In this document: piece by piece, positions 6,122-13,140 of the stretch
Layout: each line of letters opens with the position of its first letter
Position numbering within the stretch: position 1 is the first letter of the stretch
NCBI GenBank assembly: GCA_012799265.1
Contig: JAAZLP010000483.1
Span: 1 to 16,309 of the forward strand
DNA from: Phyllobacteriaceae bacterium
GTDB taxonomy: Bacteria > Pseudomonadota > Alphaproteobacteria > Rhizobiales > Devosiaceae
Length of the DNA stretch: 16,309 nucleotides
Direction: 5' to 3'
The notes under the pieces: generated by a model
Databases searched by the model: none
The model's input: the letters and a program-made list of their open reading frames with translations, nothing else
What the model was told of the DNA's origin: nothing
Position numbers and translations under genes: made by a program

Positions 6122-6916
6122 TTACTTGATCGGACGCAGCGCTTTCAGCAGCTGGCCATGCAGCGTTTCATTGCCGGCAACGATCTGACCGTTCCAGACC
6201 GAACCAGGCTGGCCGGCGAAGTCGCTCACGAGGCCACCGGCTTCCTTTACCATGAGCAGGCCCGCAGCCACGTCCCAGGGCTTGAGCCCCGCTTCCCAAA
6301 GCACGTCGAAGCGGCCGGCCGCGAGCCAGGCCATGTCGACGGCAATCGAGCCGGAGCGGCGGATACCGGCAACCGCCGGATTGATCTGGGCGAGCTGGCG
6401 CAGCTGCAGCGTATCGTTGGTCGTTCCCTGGGTCTTGATGCCAGTGGAAGCAACGGCATCCGAGAGGTGGCGGCGGTCAGCAACGCGCAGGCGCTTACGG
6501 TCAGCCAGCCAGGCGCCAGCGCCCTTTTCTGCCGTGTAGAGCTCGTCCATGATCGGGTTGTAGATTACCGAAGCCACGATATCGTCGCCGCGCTGCAGCG
6601 CGATGGCGACGGCAAAGAGCGGAATTCCGTGGAGGAAATTGGTGGTGCCGTCGAGAGGGTCGATGATCCAGGTGTGCTGGCCGTCGGTGCCGGCAACCTC
6701 GCCGCCCTCTTCCATCAGGAAAGCATAGGTCGGACGCGCCTTGCGCAGCTCGTCATAGACGATCTGCTCAGCGCGGATATCAGCCTTGGAGACGAAATCA
6801 GCTGGACCCTTGCGGGAGACCTGCAGGTTTTCAACCTCGTTGAAATCCTTGGTGAGAGACCGGCCAGCCCTGATGGCGGCATTGACCATGACGTTGAGGA
6901 GGGCGGAACGCGCCAT
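6122..6916 (-). CDS. suhB: Inositol monophosphatase family protein (SuhB-like)
   Basis: A Mg-dependent phosphatase that hydrolyses inositol-1-phosphate or related sugar phosphates; SuhB homologues also act in rRNA transcription. At 264 residues it has normal length. Seen: metal-site Glu residues in LMEEGGE (67-73), the signature IIDPLDGTTNF at 84-94 with D86 and D89, and the C-terminal motif KPWDVAAGLLM at 212-222 with D215. These are all metal ligands expected in the family, so the enzyme should be active. The ATG at 6914-6916 has only a weak Shine-Dalgarno. It lies 133 bases downstream of the Sel1-repeat gene on the same strand, and converges with the rhodanese gene. Substrate cannot be told from sequence; inositol-1-phosphate or fructose-1,6-bisphosphate are both possible. 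Confidence 0.93.
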   Translation of the reverse strand: MARSALLNVMVNAAIRAGRSLTKDFNEVENLQVSRKGPADFVSKADIRAEQIVYDELRKARPTYAFLMEEGGEVAGTDGQHTWIIDPLDGTTNFLHGIPLFAVAIALQRGDDIVASVIYNPIMDELYTAEKGAGAWLADRKRLRVADRRHLSDAVASTGIKTQGTTNDTLQLRQLAQINPAVAGIRRSGSIAVDMAWLAAGRFDVLWEAGLKPWDVAAGLLMVKEAGGLVSDFAGQPGSVWNGQIVAGNETLHGQLLKALRPIK

Positions 6917-6951
6917 AGGGAAAGTGCTCGCTAGCTCAAGCGGCCCGGCCG

Positions 6952-6969
6952 GCGGAGGCGATGCTCCGC
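6952..6969. repeat. Small inverted repeat in the leader of the inositol-phosphatase gene
   Basis: GCGGAG (6952-6957) and CTCCGC (6964-6969) pair around a six-base loop, 36 bases before the start of the phosphatase gene. No T-run follows on the minus strand. It may form a leader hairpin; function is unknown. Confidence 0.3.
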
Positions 6970-7049
6970 TGCTGCCCGGCCCAGGGAACAGAAGTCCCGC
7001 CGCTGGTTTATAAGTGTGGCGCGCTTATTGCCCCAGAAAAGCGGTCGGT

Positions 7050-8189
7050 TCAAGGGTCTTGCGTTTCGGCTTCGTCCGGTTCGGCCTCCGCCGCGGGTTC
7101 ATCTGCCTCGGCCTCTTCAGCCTCGTCGGCCTCAACCGGATTGGGCGTCACCACCTGGCTCGGCGCATTATCGGCATCGACCGGCGCGGGCAGCAGCGGG
7201 CCATCAACCTGCTGCTGGGCAGGCGTCGTGCCGGTTTGCGTGCCGGGCGGCGGGGAGGGCCAGAAGCGGGCGCGCTCTTCGGCGCGCGCCAGCGCATCGG
7301 CCGGGATGGAGACGAGCAGCGCGTCGAGTGAGGGATCAGAGAGCCCCTGCCGACGGGCGAGGGCGCGCCACATTGCCGCTTCCTCGAGATCGAGCGTAAC
7401 GCCCTCACCAACGGCGACAAGCTTGGCAAAGCGGTTCTGCGCCACGACATTGCCCGCCTCGGCGGCGCGGCGATACCACTTCGCCGCTTCCTCAACGTCG
7501 CGTTCAAGGCCCTGGCCGAGATAGTAGAGCGTTGCGTAGTCGACCTGGGCCGCATCGAGCCCCTGCCGAGCCGCAAGCCCGATATAGCGGGCGCCTTCGA
7601 TGTCGTCGGGAACCACGCCGGCGCCTTCGATCAGCATCGAGCCATAGTCATACTGTGCCTCTGCCAGCTCGGCGTCGGCGGCTTCCTTCATCAGCGCCGC
7701 GGCCTTGGTCAGGCTCGGCTCGGCATAGATGCCTTCGACATGGAGCAGGGCCATATTGTACTTGGCCGGGATATAGCCCGCCTCGGCAGCCTTGGCGAAA
7801 AGCTCGGCGGCGCGCTTGCGGTCCTTCTCGACCCCGGCGCCTTCCTGATAGAGCATGCCCAGCTCAAAGGTCGCCAGCATGTCGCCATTGCGCGAGGCCA
7901 GCTGATACCAGCCTGCCGCCCGCTCCATGTTCTGCCCGACGCCCAGACCCTTGGCATAGAGCTCGGCAATCAGCGTCTGCGCTGGCGCATCGCCCTTTTC
8001 TGCGCGGGGCAGGGCCAGTTCCAGCGCCGTCAGATAATAGCCGCGCTGATAGGCGCCAAAGGCGTAGTCCGGCTCGATCTTGGAGCCGAAGATGCTCTCG
8101 CTCACCTGATCGGCAGCCGTGCTCTGGGCCAGTGCCGGCAGCGGCAGGCAGAACAGGCTTGCAAGAAGCAGCGGGCGCAGATCCATCAT
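7050..8189 (-). CDS. Exported Sel1-repeat (TPR-like) protein with acidic C-terminal tail
   Basis: A 379-residue protein. Seen: a signal peptide (MMDLRPLLLASLFCLPLPALAQS, given in two parts: hydrophobic core LLLASLFCLPLPAL, cleavage after ALA at about 21), then roughly six Sel1-type repeats between residues 67 and 283 with the usual A-x(n)-LG-x(n)-YxxGxGVxxDxxxAxxWYxxAAxxG pattern; the clearest unit is DVEEAAKWYRRAAEAGN (231-247). The C-terminal 70 residues are low in complexity, rich in Pro, Ala, Asp and Glu, and probably disordered. Sel1 repeats are protein-binding scaffolds; no enzymatic motif is seen. Its ATG overlaps the TGA of the ThiE-like gene (ATGA), so the two are translationally coupled. 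Binding partners are unknown; periplasmic location is inferred from the signal peptide. Confidence 0.85.
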   Translation of the reverse strand: MMDLRPLLLASLFCLPLPALAQSTAADQVSESIFGSKIEPDYAFGAYQRGYYLTALELALPRAEKGDAPAQTLIAELYAKGLGVGQNMERAAGWYQLASRNGDMLATFELGMLYQEGAGVEKDRKRAAELFAKAAEAGYIPAKYNMALLHVEGIYAEPSLTKAAALMKEAADAELAEAQYDYGSMLIEGAGVVPDDIEGARYIGLAARQGLDAAQVDYATLYYLGQGLERDVEEAAKWYRRAAEAGNVVAQNRFAKLVAVGEGVTLDLEEAAMWRALARRQGLSDPSLDALLVSIPADALARAEERARFWPSPPPGTQTGTTPAQQQVDGPLLPAPVDADNAPSQVVTPNPVEADEAEEAEADEPAAEAEPDEAETQDP

Positions 8190-8791
8190 GCCTTGGCCTG
8201 CACCGCTTTGGCGAAGGCGGCCAGCGCTTCCTTGGGATCGGGCGCAGTCCAGATCGTATCGGAGAGCGCGATGAATTCGGCGCCGGTGGTGTCAGCGTTG
8301 TCAGCACTCGCGCCTGGGTTGGCATAGACCGCCGGAACCTCAAACGTTGATGCCCACCAGATGGCCAGGTCGGCAGCATCGGCGTCGATCTTGCCGCCCA
8401 GCGAGCCAAACATGACATAGTCGACATCAAGCTCGCCAAAGCTCATGGCGTCGTGGCGCGTCCGGATATTGCCGACGCCGACAATGCCATCGGACTTCAG
8501 CGCCGAAACGGCGGCGCGAATGGCCTTGGTGCCGCCTTCGGTGATGTGTACGCCGTCTGCGCCGAGATCGCGCGCCAGCTCCACATTGTCTTCGAGAAGC
8601 ACCGCCGCACCCGCGGCCTGCCCGACCTGAACCAGACGTTCGGCAAGCGTGGCATAGGCCGCATCGTCCAGCGTGCCCCGGCGCACGAGAATGGCCGAGA
8701 CTTCCGGGCCGCTCAACACAGCCATCAGCTGGCGCGGGAACTGGGCAGGATCAAGATTTGCGGGAGTGATAAGGTAGAGTTGCGGCGCCAT
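8186..8791 (-). CDS. Thiamine-phosphate-synthase-like (ThiE/TenI fold) protein with altered catalytic motifs
   Basis: A 201-residue TIM-barrel protein of the ThiE family. ThiE joins HMP-pyrophosphate and HET-phosphate to make thiamine phosphate. Seen: the recognisable core LLEDNVELARDLGADGVHI (65-83), a glycine-rich VGVGNIRTRHDAM (104-116) and DYVMFGSLGGK (124-134) in family order. In canonical ThiE the first motif reads NDRxDLAxxxGADGVHLGQ and the later one IGxSxH; here the NDR Asp-Arg pair is ED-N, the Gln after VHLG is missing, and IG-S is VG-G. I infer a diverged paralogue that may lack synthase activity. The ATG at 8789-8791 begins MAPQLYLITP, typical of the first strand; the frame extends further upstream without support. 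It follows the aldolase gene but is separated from it by a terminator, and is coupled to the Sel1-repeat gene. Confidence 0.8.
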   Translation of the reverse strand: MAPQLYLITPANLDPAQFPRQLMAVLSGPEVSAILVRRGTLDDAAYATLAERLVQVGQAAGAAVLLEDNVELARDLGADGVHITEGGTKAIRAAVSALKSDGIVGVGNIRTRHDAMSFGELDVDYVMFGSLGGKIDADAADLAIWWASTFEVPAVYANPGASADNADTTGAEFIALSDTIWTAPDPKEALAAFAKAVQAKA

Positions 8792-8899
8792 GCTGGTCCC
8801 GAATTGGTAGCCCGATGCCTCTATGGTGCCATTTTGGCGACAAAGGGACAGTCGTAATTCCAATAGGGGATAGAGCGGTCCCCGCGCAATGGTCGGTCG

Positions 8900-8940
8900 A
8901 AAAAGGATTGGCGCGCGCTCTTGGGAGGAATGCGCGCGCC
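8900..8940 (-). terminator. Rho-independent terminator after the aldolase gene
   Basis: A perfect 9-bp stem, GGCGCGCGC (8910-8918) with GCGCGCGCC (8932-8940), encloses a 13-base loop. On the minus strand it is followed after five bases by five T residues (8904 down to 8900). It lies about 40 bases past the aldolase stop and separates that gene from the ThiE-like gene. Confidence 0.8.
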
Positions 8941-8942
8941 TG

Positions 8943-8965
8943 ACACGACAAGGGAGGCGTCGTGT
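8943..8965. repeat. Inverted repeat just after the aldolase stop
   Basis: ACACGAC (8943-8949) and GTCGTGT (8959-8965) pair around a nine-base loop. A T-run (TTTT) follows only on the plus strand, where no gene ends, so it is probably an accessory 3' hairpin of the aldolase mRNA lying directly ahead of the main terminator. Confidence 0.45.
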
Positions 8966-8981
8966 TTTCGGGGATAGGCGC

Positions 8982-10010
8982 CTAGGCGGCCCGATCCAGT
9001 TCGTTGGACCATTCACCCAGGGCGGCCAGCGAGTTCATGCGGGCGCGGTGGGCAAAGGCTTCGCGGGCAGCCGGGAAGTTTTCGCGGCGACCAGCCCAGG
9101 TGCGCAGGGCAACGTTCTGCAGCGCGCGGCCATAGGAGAAGGTCAGCGGCCAGGGCTTGCCGGCAATCTTGTTCATGGCCGAAAGGTGCGCCGTTGCTTC
9201 TTCGTCGGTCTGGCCGCCGGAGAGGAAGGCGATGCCCGGAACGGCTGCCGGCACATGGGCCTTGAGCACTTCGACGGTGCGCTTGGCGACATCTTCAATC
9301 GATGGACGCTCGCGGGAATTGATGCCCGGCAGCACCATGTTGGGCTTGAGCAGCATGCCGGAGAGATCAACGCCAGCCAGGCGCAGTTCCTTGAAGACGT
9401 TTTCGAGAACGTCCGCCGTCACCTGCGCGCAGCGTTCCATCGAGTGGTTGCCCGGATCGCCGTCGCCGACAACTTCCGGCTCGACGATCGGCACGATGCC
9501 GGCTTCCTGGCAGAGCATGGCGTAGCGGGCCAGCGAATGCGCATTGGCGCGGATATTGTTGCGGGTCGGGGCAATGTCATTGATGGTGATGACAGCACGC
9601 CACTTGGCGAAACCGGCGCCCAGTTCTGCATAGTGCGCGAGGCGCTGGCGCAGGCCATCGAGGCCTTCGGTAATCTTTTCGCCGGCTTCGCCCGGCATCG
9701 GGAAGGCGCCGCGGTCGACCTTGATGCCCGGGATGACGTCGGCATCGGCCAGGATCGCGCGGAAGGGCACGCCACCAGCGGTTTCCTGCTTCAGGGTTTC
9801 CTCGGTGAGGATGACGCCGGAGATGTACTTGGTCATCGCTTCGGTCGCGCCGAACAGCATCTCGCGATAGTCGCGGCGCAGGTCGAGAACGTTTGGCAGA
9901 TTGATCTTCTCGAAGCGCTTGCCGATCGTGCCTTCAGATTCGTCGGCTGCGAGAATGCCCATACCGGGCGTCATCAGCTTTTGTGCGATGGCGTTCAAAG
10001 ACTTGGTCAT
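8982..10010 (-). CDS. fbaB: Class I fructose-1,6-bisphosphate aldolase
   Basis: Cytoplasmic enzyme of glycolysis, gluconeogenesis and sugar-phosphate metabolism that cleaves fructose-1,6-bisphosphate to dihydroxyacetone phosphate and glyceraldehyde-3-phosphate through a Schiff base. At 342 residues it has the length of the eukaryotic-like class I family. Seen: AADES at 21-25 (Asp23), AKWRAV with Lys136, IVPIVEPEV with Glu178, and the Schiff-base site MLLKPNMVLPG with Lys222. All catalytic residues are present and no metal site of class II is seen. The ATG at 10008-10010 has AAGG eight bases upstream. It lies after pgk but behind a strong terminator, so it has its own promoter. The symbol follows usage in rhizobia; the family is not that of E. 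coli FbaB. Function is secure. Confidence 0.95.
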   Translation of the reverse strand: MTKSLNAIAQKLMTPGMGILAADESEGTIGKRFEKINLPNVLDLRRDYREMLFGATEAMTKYISGVILTEETLKQETAGGVPFRAILADADVIPGIKVDRGAFPMPGEAGEKITEGLDGLRQRLAHYAELGAGFAKWRAVITINDIAPTRNNIRANAHSLARYAMLCQEAGIVPIVEPEVVGDGDPGNHSMERCAQVTADVLENVFKELRLAGVDLSGMLLKPNMVLPGINSRERPSIEDVAKRTVEVLKAHVPAAVPGIAFLSGGQTDEEATAHLSAMNKIAGKPWPLTFSYGRALQNVALRTWAGRRENFPAAREAFAHRARMNSLAALGEWSNELDRAA

Positions 10011-10042
10011 CAGTCATGCCTTGGGTTGTGAGATGGCCTGAC

Positions 10043-10075
10043 ATTAGACTTTCGTTATCGCCGCCGCGATTAGAC
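10043..10075 (-). promoter_or_regulatory. Possible promoter or operator region of the aldolase gene: paired GTCTAAT boxes
   Basis: The heptamer GTCTAAT occurs twice on the minus strand (plus-strand ATTAGAC at 10043-10049 and 10069-10075), start to start 26 bases apart, 33-65 bases before the aldolase ATG. Each contains TCTAAT, one base from a TATAAT -10 box. They may be two -10 elements or a direct-repeat regulator site. A nested hairpin (GGCGAA ... TTCGCC at 10095-10127 around GGGCG/CGCCC) lies just upstream. Confidence 0.3.
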
Positions 10076-10129
10076 CTCCGCCTATGCGACGAAAGGCGAA
10101 GGGCGGGTTCGCCCTGAAATCTTCGCCGA

Positions 10130-10164
10130 AAAAAGAAATCGCCGGAGTATGGCTCCGGCGATTT
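10130..10164 (-). terminator. Rho-independent terminator after pgk
   Basis: A perfect 12-bp stem, AAATCGCCGGAG (10136-10147) with CTCCGGCGATTT (10153-10164), has a five-base loop. On the minus strand it runs into TTTCTTTTTT. It begins six bases past the pgk stop. This is the strongest terminator in the window. Confidence 0.92.
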
Positions 10165-10170
10165 GTCAGA

Positions 10171-11373
10171 TTACTTTTTCAGCGCTTCGACGCCGGGCAG
10201 GGGCTTGCCTTCCATCCATTCGAGGAAGGCGCCACCGGCGGTTGAAACATAGGTCAGCTCGTCCTTGACCCCGGCATGGGCCAGTGCGCCTACAGTGTCG
10301 CCCCCACCGGCCACCGAGACCAGAAGGCCATCATGCGTACGCTTGGCGACATGCTTGGCGATGGCCACCGTGCCTGCATCGAAGGGCTCCATTTCGAAGG
10401 CGCCAACGGGGCCGTTCCAGACCACGGTATGGGCATCGTCAATGGCTGCATTGATGCGTTCGATGGATGAGGGGCCGATGTCGAGAATCATGCCATCGGG
10501 ATCAATTGCGTCGACGCCATAAAGACGGGTCGGCGAATTGGCCTTGAAGTGCCAGGAAACGACGGCGTCGATCGGGAGGATGATGGCGCAGCCGGATTTT
10601 TCCGCCTTGTCCATGATACGGCGGGCCGTGTCAGCGAGGTCCTTTTCGCAGAGCGACTTGCCAACGCCATAGCCCTGGGCATGCAGGAACGTATTGGCCA
10701 TGCCGCCGCCAATGACGAGGCCATCGACCTTGGTAACGAGGTTTTCGAGCAGGTCGATCTTGGACGAGACCTTGGCGCCACCGACAATGGCGACGACTGG
10801 CTTCTTGGGCTTGCCGAGGCCGGCTTCCAGCGCTTCCAGTTCTGCCTGCATGGCAAGGCCAGCGGCTGCGGGCAGCAGGCGCGCAACGGCCTCGGTCGAG
10901 GCATGGGCGCGATGCGCGGCCGAGAAGGCGTCGTTGACATAAAGATCGCCGAGGCTCGCCATGCGCTTGGCCAGTTCGACGTCATTGGCTTCTTCGCCGG
11001 GGTGGAAACGGGTGTTTTCCAGCACCAGCACGGAGCCGACCGGCGCCTCTTCGATGGCCTGGGCGGCATCCGAGACGTCTTCCCAGTCCGTGGCCACGAA
11101 GCCAACCGGATGGCCGGTGACGTTGGCGACCGCTTCGCAGACCTGTTCAAGCGAAAACTCGGGATCGACCTTGCCCTTGGGACGGCCGAAATGGGAGAGC
11201 AGCACAACCTTGCCGTCCCGCTTGACGATTTCGCGGATGGTCGGGACCAGCCGCTCGATGCGCGTGGCGTCCGTTACCTTGCCGTCAGCGACCGGCACAT
11301 TGAGGTCGGCCCTCAGCAGCACGCGCTTGCCTGTCAGATCGAGTTCGTCGAGGGTTTTGAAGCTCTCGCTCAT
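10171..11373 (-). CDS. pgk: Phosphoglycerate kinase
   Basis: Cytoplasmic glycolytic enzyme that transfers phosphate between 1,3-bisphosphoglycerate and ADP. It has 400 residues, the normal bacterial length. Seen: the N-terminal signature KRVLLRADLNVPV (16-28), the substrate-binding SHFGRPKG (60-67), and the C-terminal nucleotide-loop GGGDTVGAL beginning at residue 356. The ATG at 11371-11373 is chosen because GGGAG lies seven bases upstream; the frame continues 18 codons further without a good site. It is preceded on the same strand by mipZ (131 bases away) and followed by a strong terminator. It belongs to the tkt-gap-pgk-aldolase series, but two unrelated genes separate it from gap. Expected to serve both glycolysis and gluconeogenesis. 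Confidence 0.97.
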   Translation of the reverse strand: MSESFKTLDELDLTGKRVLLRADLNVPVADGKVTDATRIERLVPTIREIVKRDGKVVLLSHFGRPKGKVDPEFSLEQVCEAVANVTGHPVGFVATDWEDVSDAAQAIEEAPVGSVLVLENTRFHPGEEANDVELAKRMASLGDLYVNDAFSAAHRAHASTEAVARLLPAAAGLAMQAELEALEAGLGKPKKPVVAIVGGAKVSSKIDLLENLVTKVDGLVIGGGMANTFLHAQGYGVGKSLCEKDLADTARRIMDKAEKSGCAIILPIDAVVSWHFKANSPTRLYGVDAIDPDGMILDIGPSSIERINAAIDDAHTVVWNGPVGAFEMEPFDAGTVAIAKHVAKRTHDGLLVSVAGGGDTVGALAHAGVKDELTYVSTAGGAFLEWMEGKPLPGVEALKK

Positions 11374-11504
11374 ATTGCTGCTCCCGGTCACAATCTCTGG
11401 CGGTGGGTTAGCAGAGTGCCACGCCATGCGGAAGCCGGGGAGAGAGAAAACTCGTCCCCGTTCCGGCCTGTTGGGCTAACCCTTTAGGCGAGTACCGCGA
11501 CGGA

Positions 11505-12326
11505 TTAGGCGGAGAGCTTGAGCGCGTCGAGTTGTGGCAGGTTGAGCGCCGCCACCAGCGCCCGGTATTCGTGCCGCGCATTGACGTGGGAGATCGACGG
11601 CGCGCTGCCCAGCATTTCGGCGTCCAGCGGGTCGAATACGGTCATGCCCGAAAGAAAGAGCGAGCGAAAAATTACGCGTTCAGCGATTCCCGCTGCCACG
11701 CGACACCCCAGACCACCGGCCAGGCTATCCACCAGGTCCTGCACCCGGCTGGCATTGTTGGAGGCCAGATTGGAAATGCGGTTGCGCACCAGCACCCAGT
11801 CGAGATTGCGGCCGGTCTTCTGCCGCTCGGCCCGCGCCTTGTGCACATTGCGTGTATAGGGGCTGGCCTCAAGCGGCGCGCCGGTCTTGGGATCGATGCG
11901 CGCGAGCACGTCGATATCGATCATGCTGTCATTGATGGGGGTGATCAGCGTATCGGCAGCACCATGGGCGAGACGCGCCAGATTGCCATCGAAGCCGGGC
12001 GTGTCGATGACGACGAAATCCACCTCATTGTTCAGCCCGTTCATGGTCCGCTCGAAAATATCGAGCTCGACGCGCTGGTTCTCGGTGATGGAATCGCCCC
12101 AGGCGGTTGGCAGGTGGACATGCTTGGGCATGAGCACTTCGCGCTTGCTGGCGTCCGCGGTAGCGCGGCGGTTGCGCACATAGCGGGTCAGCGTTTGCTG
12201 GCGGCTGTCGACATCGATCGTGGCAACCGAAAAACCCTGATACAGCAGGTAAACGGCGAGGTGAAGGGCCGTCGTCGACTTGCCCGAGCCGCCCTTTTCG
12301 TTCCCGACTGTAATGATATGCGCCAT
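11505..12326 (-). CDS. mipZ: Division-plane positioning ATPase MipZ (ParA/MinD family)
   Basis: In Caulobacter and other alphaproteobacteria MipZ forms a gradient from ParB-bound poles and inhibits FtsZ, confining the Z ring to midcell. At 273 residues it matches family length. Seen: the deviant Walker A GNEKGGSGKST at 8-18 with signature Lys11 and Lys16, TIDVDSRQQTLTRY (37-49), and the Walker B-like VVIDTPGFDG at 105-114. DSRQQTLTRY with the conserved tract ISNLASNNASRV (184-195) marks MipZ rather than chromosomal ParA or MinD. The ATG at 12324-12326 has GGGGA seven bases upstream. Upstream (12360-12396) lie a palindrome and a CtrA-like site. The gene is placed between the glycolipid-binding-domain gene and pgk, away from parAB, which is usual for mipZ. 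Confidence 0.93.
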   Translation of the reverse strand: MAHIITVGNEKGGSGKSTTALHLAVYLLYQGFSVATIDVDSRQQTLTRYVRNRRATADASKREVLMPKHVHLPTAWGDSITENQRVELDIFERTMNGLNNEVDFVVIDTPGFDGNLARLAHGAADTLITPINDSMIDIDVLARIDPKTGAPLEASPYTRNVHKARAERQKTGRNLDWVLVRNRISNLASNNASRVQDLVDSLAGGLGCRVAAGIAERVIFRSLFLSGMTVFDPLDAEMLGSAPSISHVNARHEYRALVAALNLPQLDALKLSA

Positions 12327-12359
12327 GATCGGGTCCCCAAATCAGCGTTTACCTTTGTG

Positions 12360-12397
12360 TAACCATCAAGCGATTTCATGGTTAACAGGTCACTAAC
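12360..12397. promoter_or_regulatory. Palindrome and CtrA-like site upstream of mipZ
   Basis: TAACCAT (12360-12366) and ATGGTTA (12378-12384) form an inverted repeat with an 11-base spacer, 34 bases before mipZ. Overlapping its right arm, TTAACAGGTCACTAAC (12382-12397) fits the CtrA consensus TTAA-N7-TTAAC except for one base (C for T). CtrA control of division genes is established in alphaproteobacteria; a site here is inferred from sequence only. Confidence 0.4.
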
Positions 12398-12439
12398 GAA
12401 GCCGGCTGGCGACAAAATTGATTGGGTAAATCGCCCCCT

Positions 12440-12973
12440 CTAATCGGCCATGGCGAAAAGGCCGGGATAGTCCGTCACAAGCCCGGTCTCATCGACAGCC
12501 AGTTCGGCCTCGAAATCCGCCGACTGGAAGAGAAAGCCCCCCGGGCCGAGCCGCGTATAGATCTGCTCGGATCGTTTGAAGCTGAAATCGGTCGCATCGA
12601 TCCAGGCCATGGCAAAGCGAATGGGCTGATTGTCCTGCCAGTCCGTCCGCCAGATGGGGAGAGAATTGGTCATCGGCGTCGGCCAGATGTCGACGTCGAT
12701 ACAGCCTCTGAGGGCCGCTACAGGCTCCGCCCGGTCATCCGACCAGCCCCCTGCGCCATCTGAAAATAGCTCCAGCAGCCTGCCATCCGTCCGCTCGATC
12801 CTGACGGTCCGGGTATGCCCATTCTCGTCGAGCTTGAGACGATAGAAGAGCCCGAAATCCGGCCCGATGATGGTCCCGCGAATGCGCGTATCGCGGCCAT
12901 TGGCCACGACATGGGCATGCTCGAACGTCTTGAAATCGAGGCCCTGCCAACGGATCGAGTGATTGAGAAGCAT
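12440..12973 (-). CDS. Putative glycolipid-binding domain protein (DUF1089-like)
   Basis: A 177-residue protein resembling the putative glycolipid-binding family PF06475. Seen: an N-terminal IRWQGLDFKTFEHAHV (7-22), regular beta-rich segments such as LFYRLKLDENGHTRTVRIER (42-61, 20 residues), DGAGGWSDD (72-80), GCIDVDIWPTPMTNSLPIWR (90-109) and a C-terminal YPGLFAMAD. No signal peptide or membrane segment is seen, so it is probably cytoplasmic. I chose the ATG at 12971-12973 because GGA lies six bases upstream and the protein then starts close to the conserved region; the frame runs 75 codons further upstream, but that extension is Arg-rich and overlaps the gap terminator. No biochemical role is known for the family; the name derives from structure. 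It lies between gap and mipZ. Confidence 0.75.
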   Translation of the reverse strand: MLLNHSIRWQGLDFKTFEHAHVVANGRDTRIRGTIIGPDFGLFYRLKLDENGHTRTVRIERTDGRLLELFSDGAGGWSDDRAEPVAALRGCIDVDIWPTPMTNSLPIWRTDWQDNQPIRFAMAWIDATDFSFKRSEQIYTRLGPGGFLFQSADFEAELAVDETGLVTDYPGLFAMAD

Positions 12974-13091
12974 CGCTGGTCCGGCTTCAATGTTAAGACC
13001 TACACGATGCCTCAACACCCGCCGCCTGTCACCCTGGCGCAGGCCGGGGAAATTTCTGCGAAGCCGCGATCGCAGCAGGCGGGCGCGGTAA

Positions 13092-13120
13092 CAAAAAAGG
13101 CGCCCCGAAGAGCGCCTTTT
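13092..13120 (-). terminator. Rho-independent terminator after gap
   Basis: A 9-bp stem, AAAAGGCGC (13095-13103) with GCGCCTTTT (13112-13120), has an eight-base loop. On the minus strand the stem ends in a run of six T residues (13098 down to 13093). It begins 20 bases past the gap stop and should separate the tkt-gap unit from the following genes. Confidence 0.9.
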
Positions 13121-13140
13121 CATATTCGTTGGCTTATCGC

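Noticed and set aside
8889..10031. Plus-strand frame of 380 codons opposite the aldolase
   Set aside because: It is an antisense shadow of a gene with all catalytic residues present.
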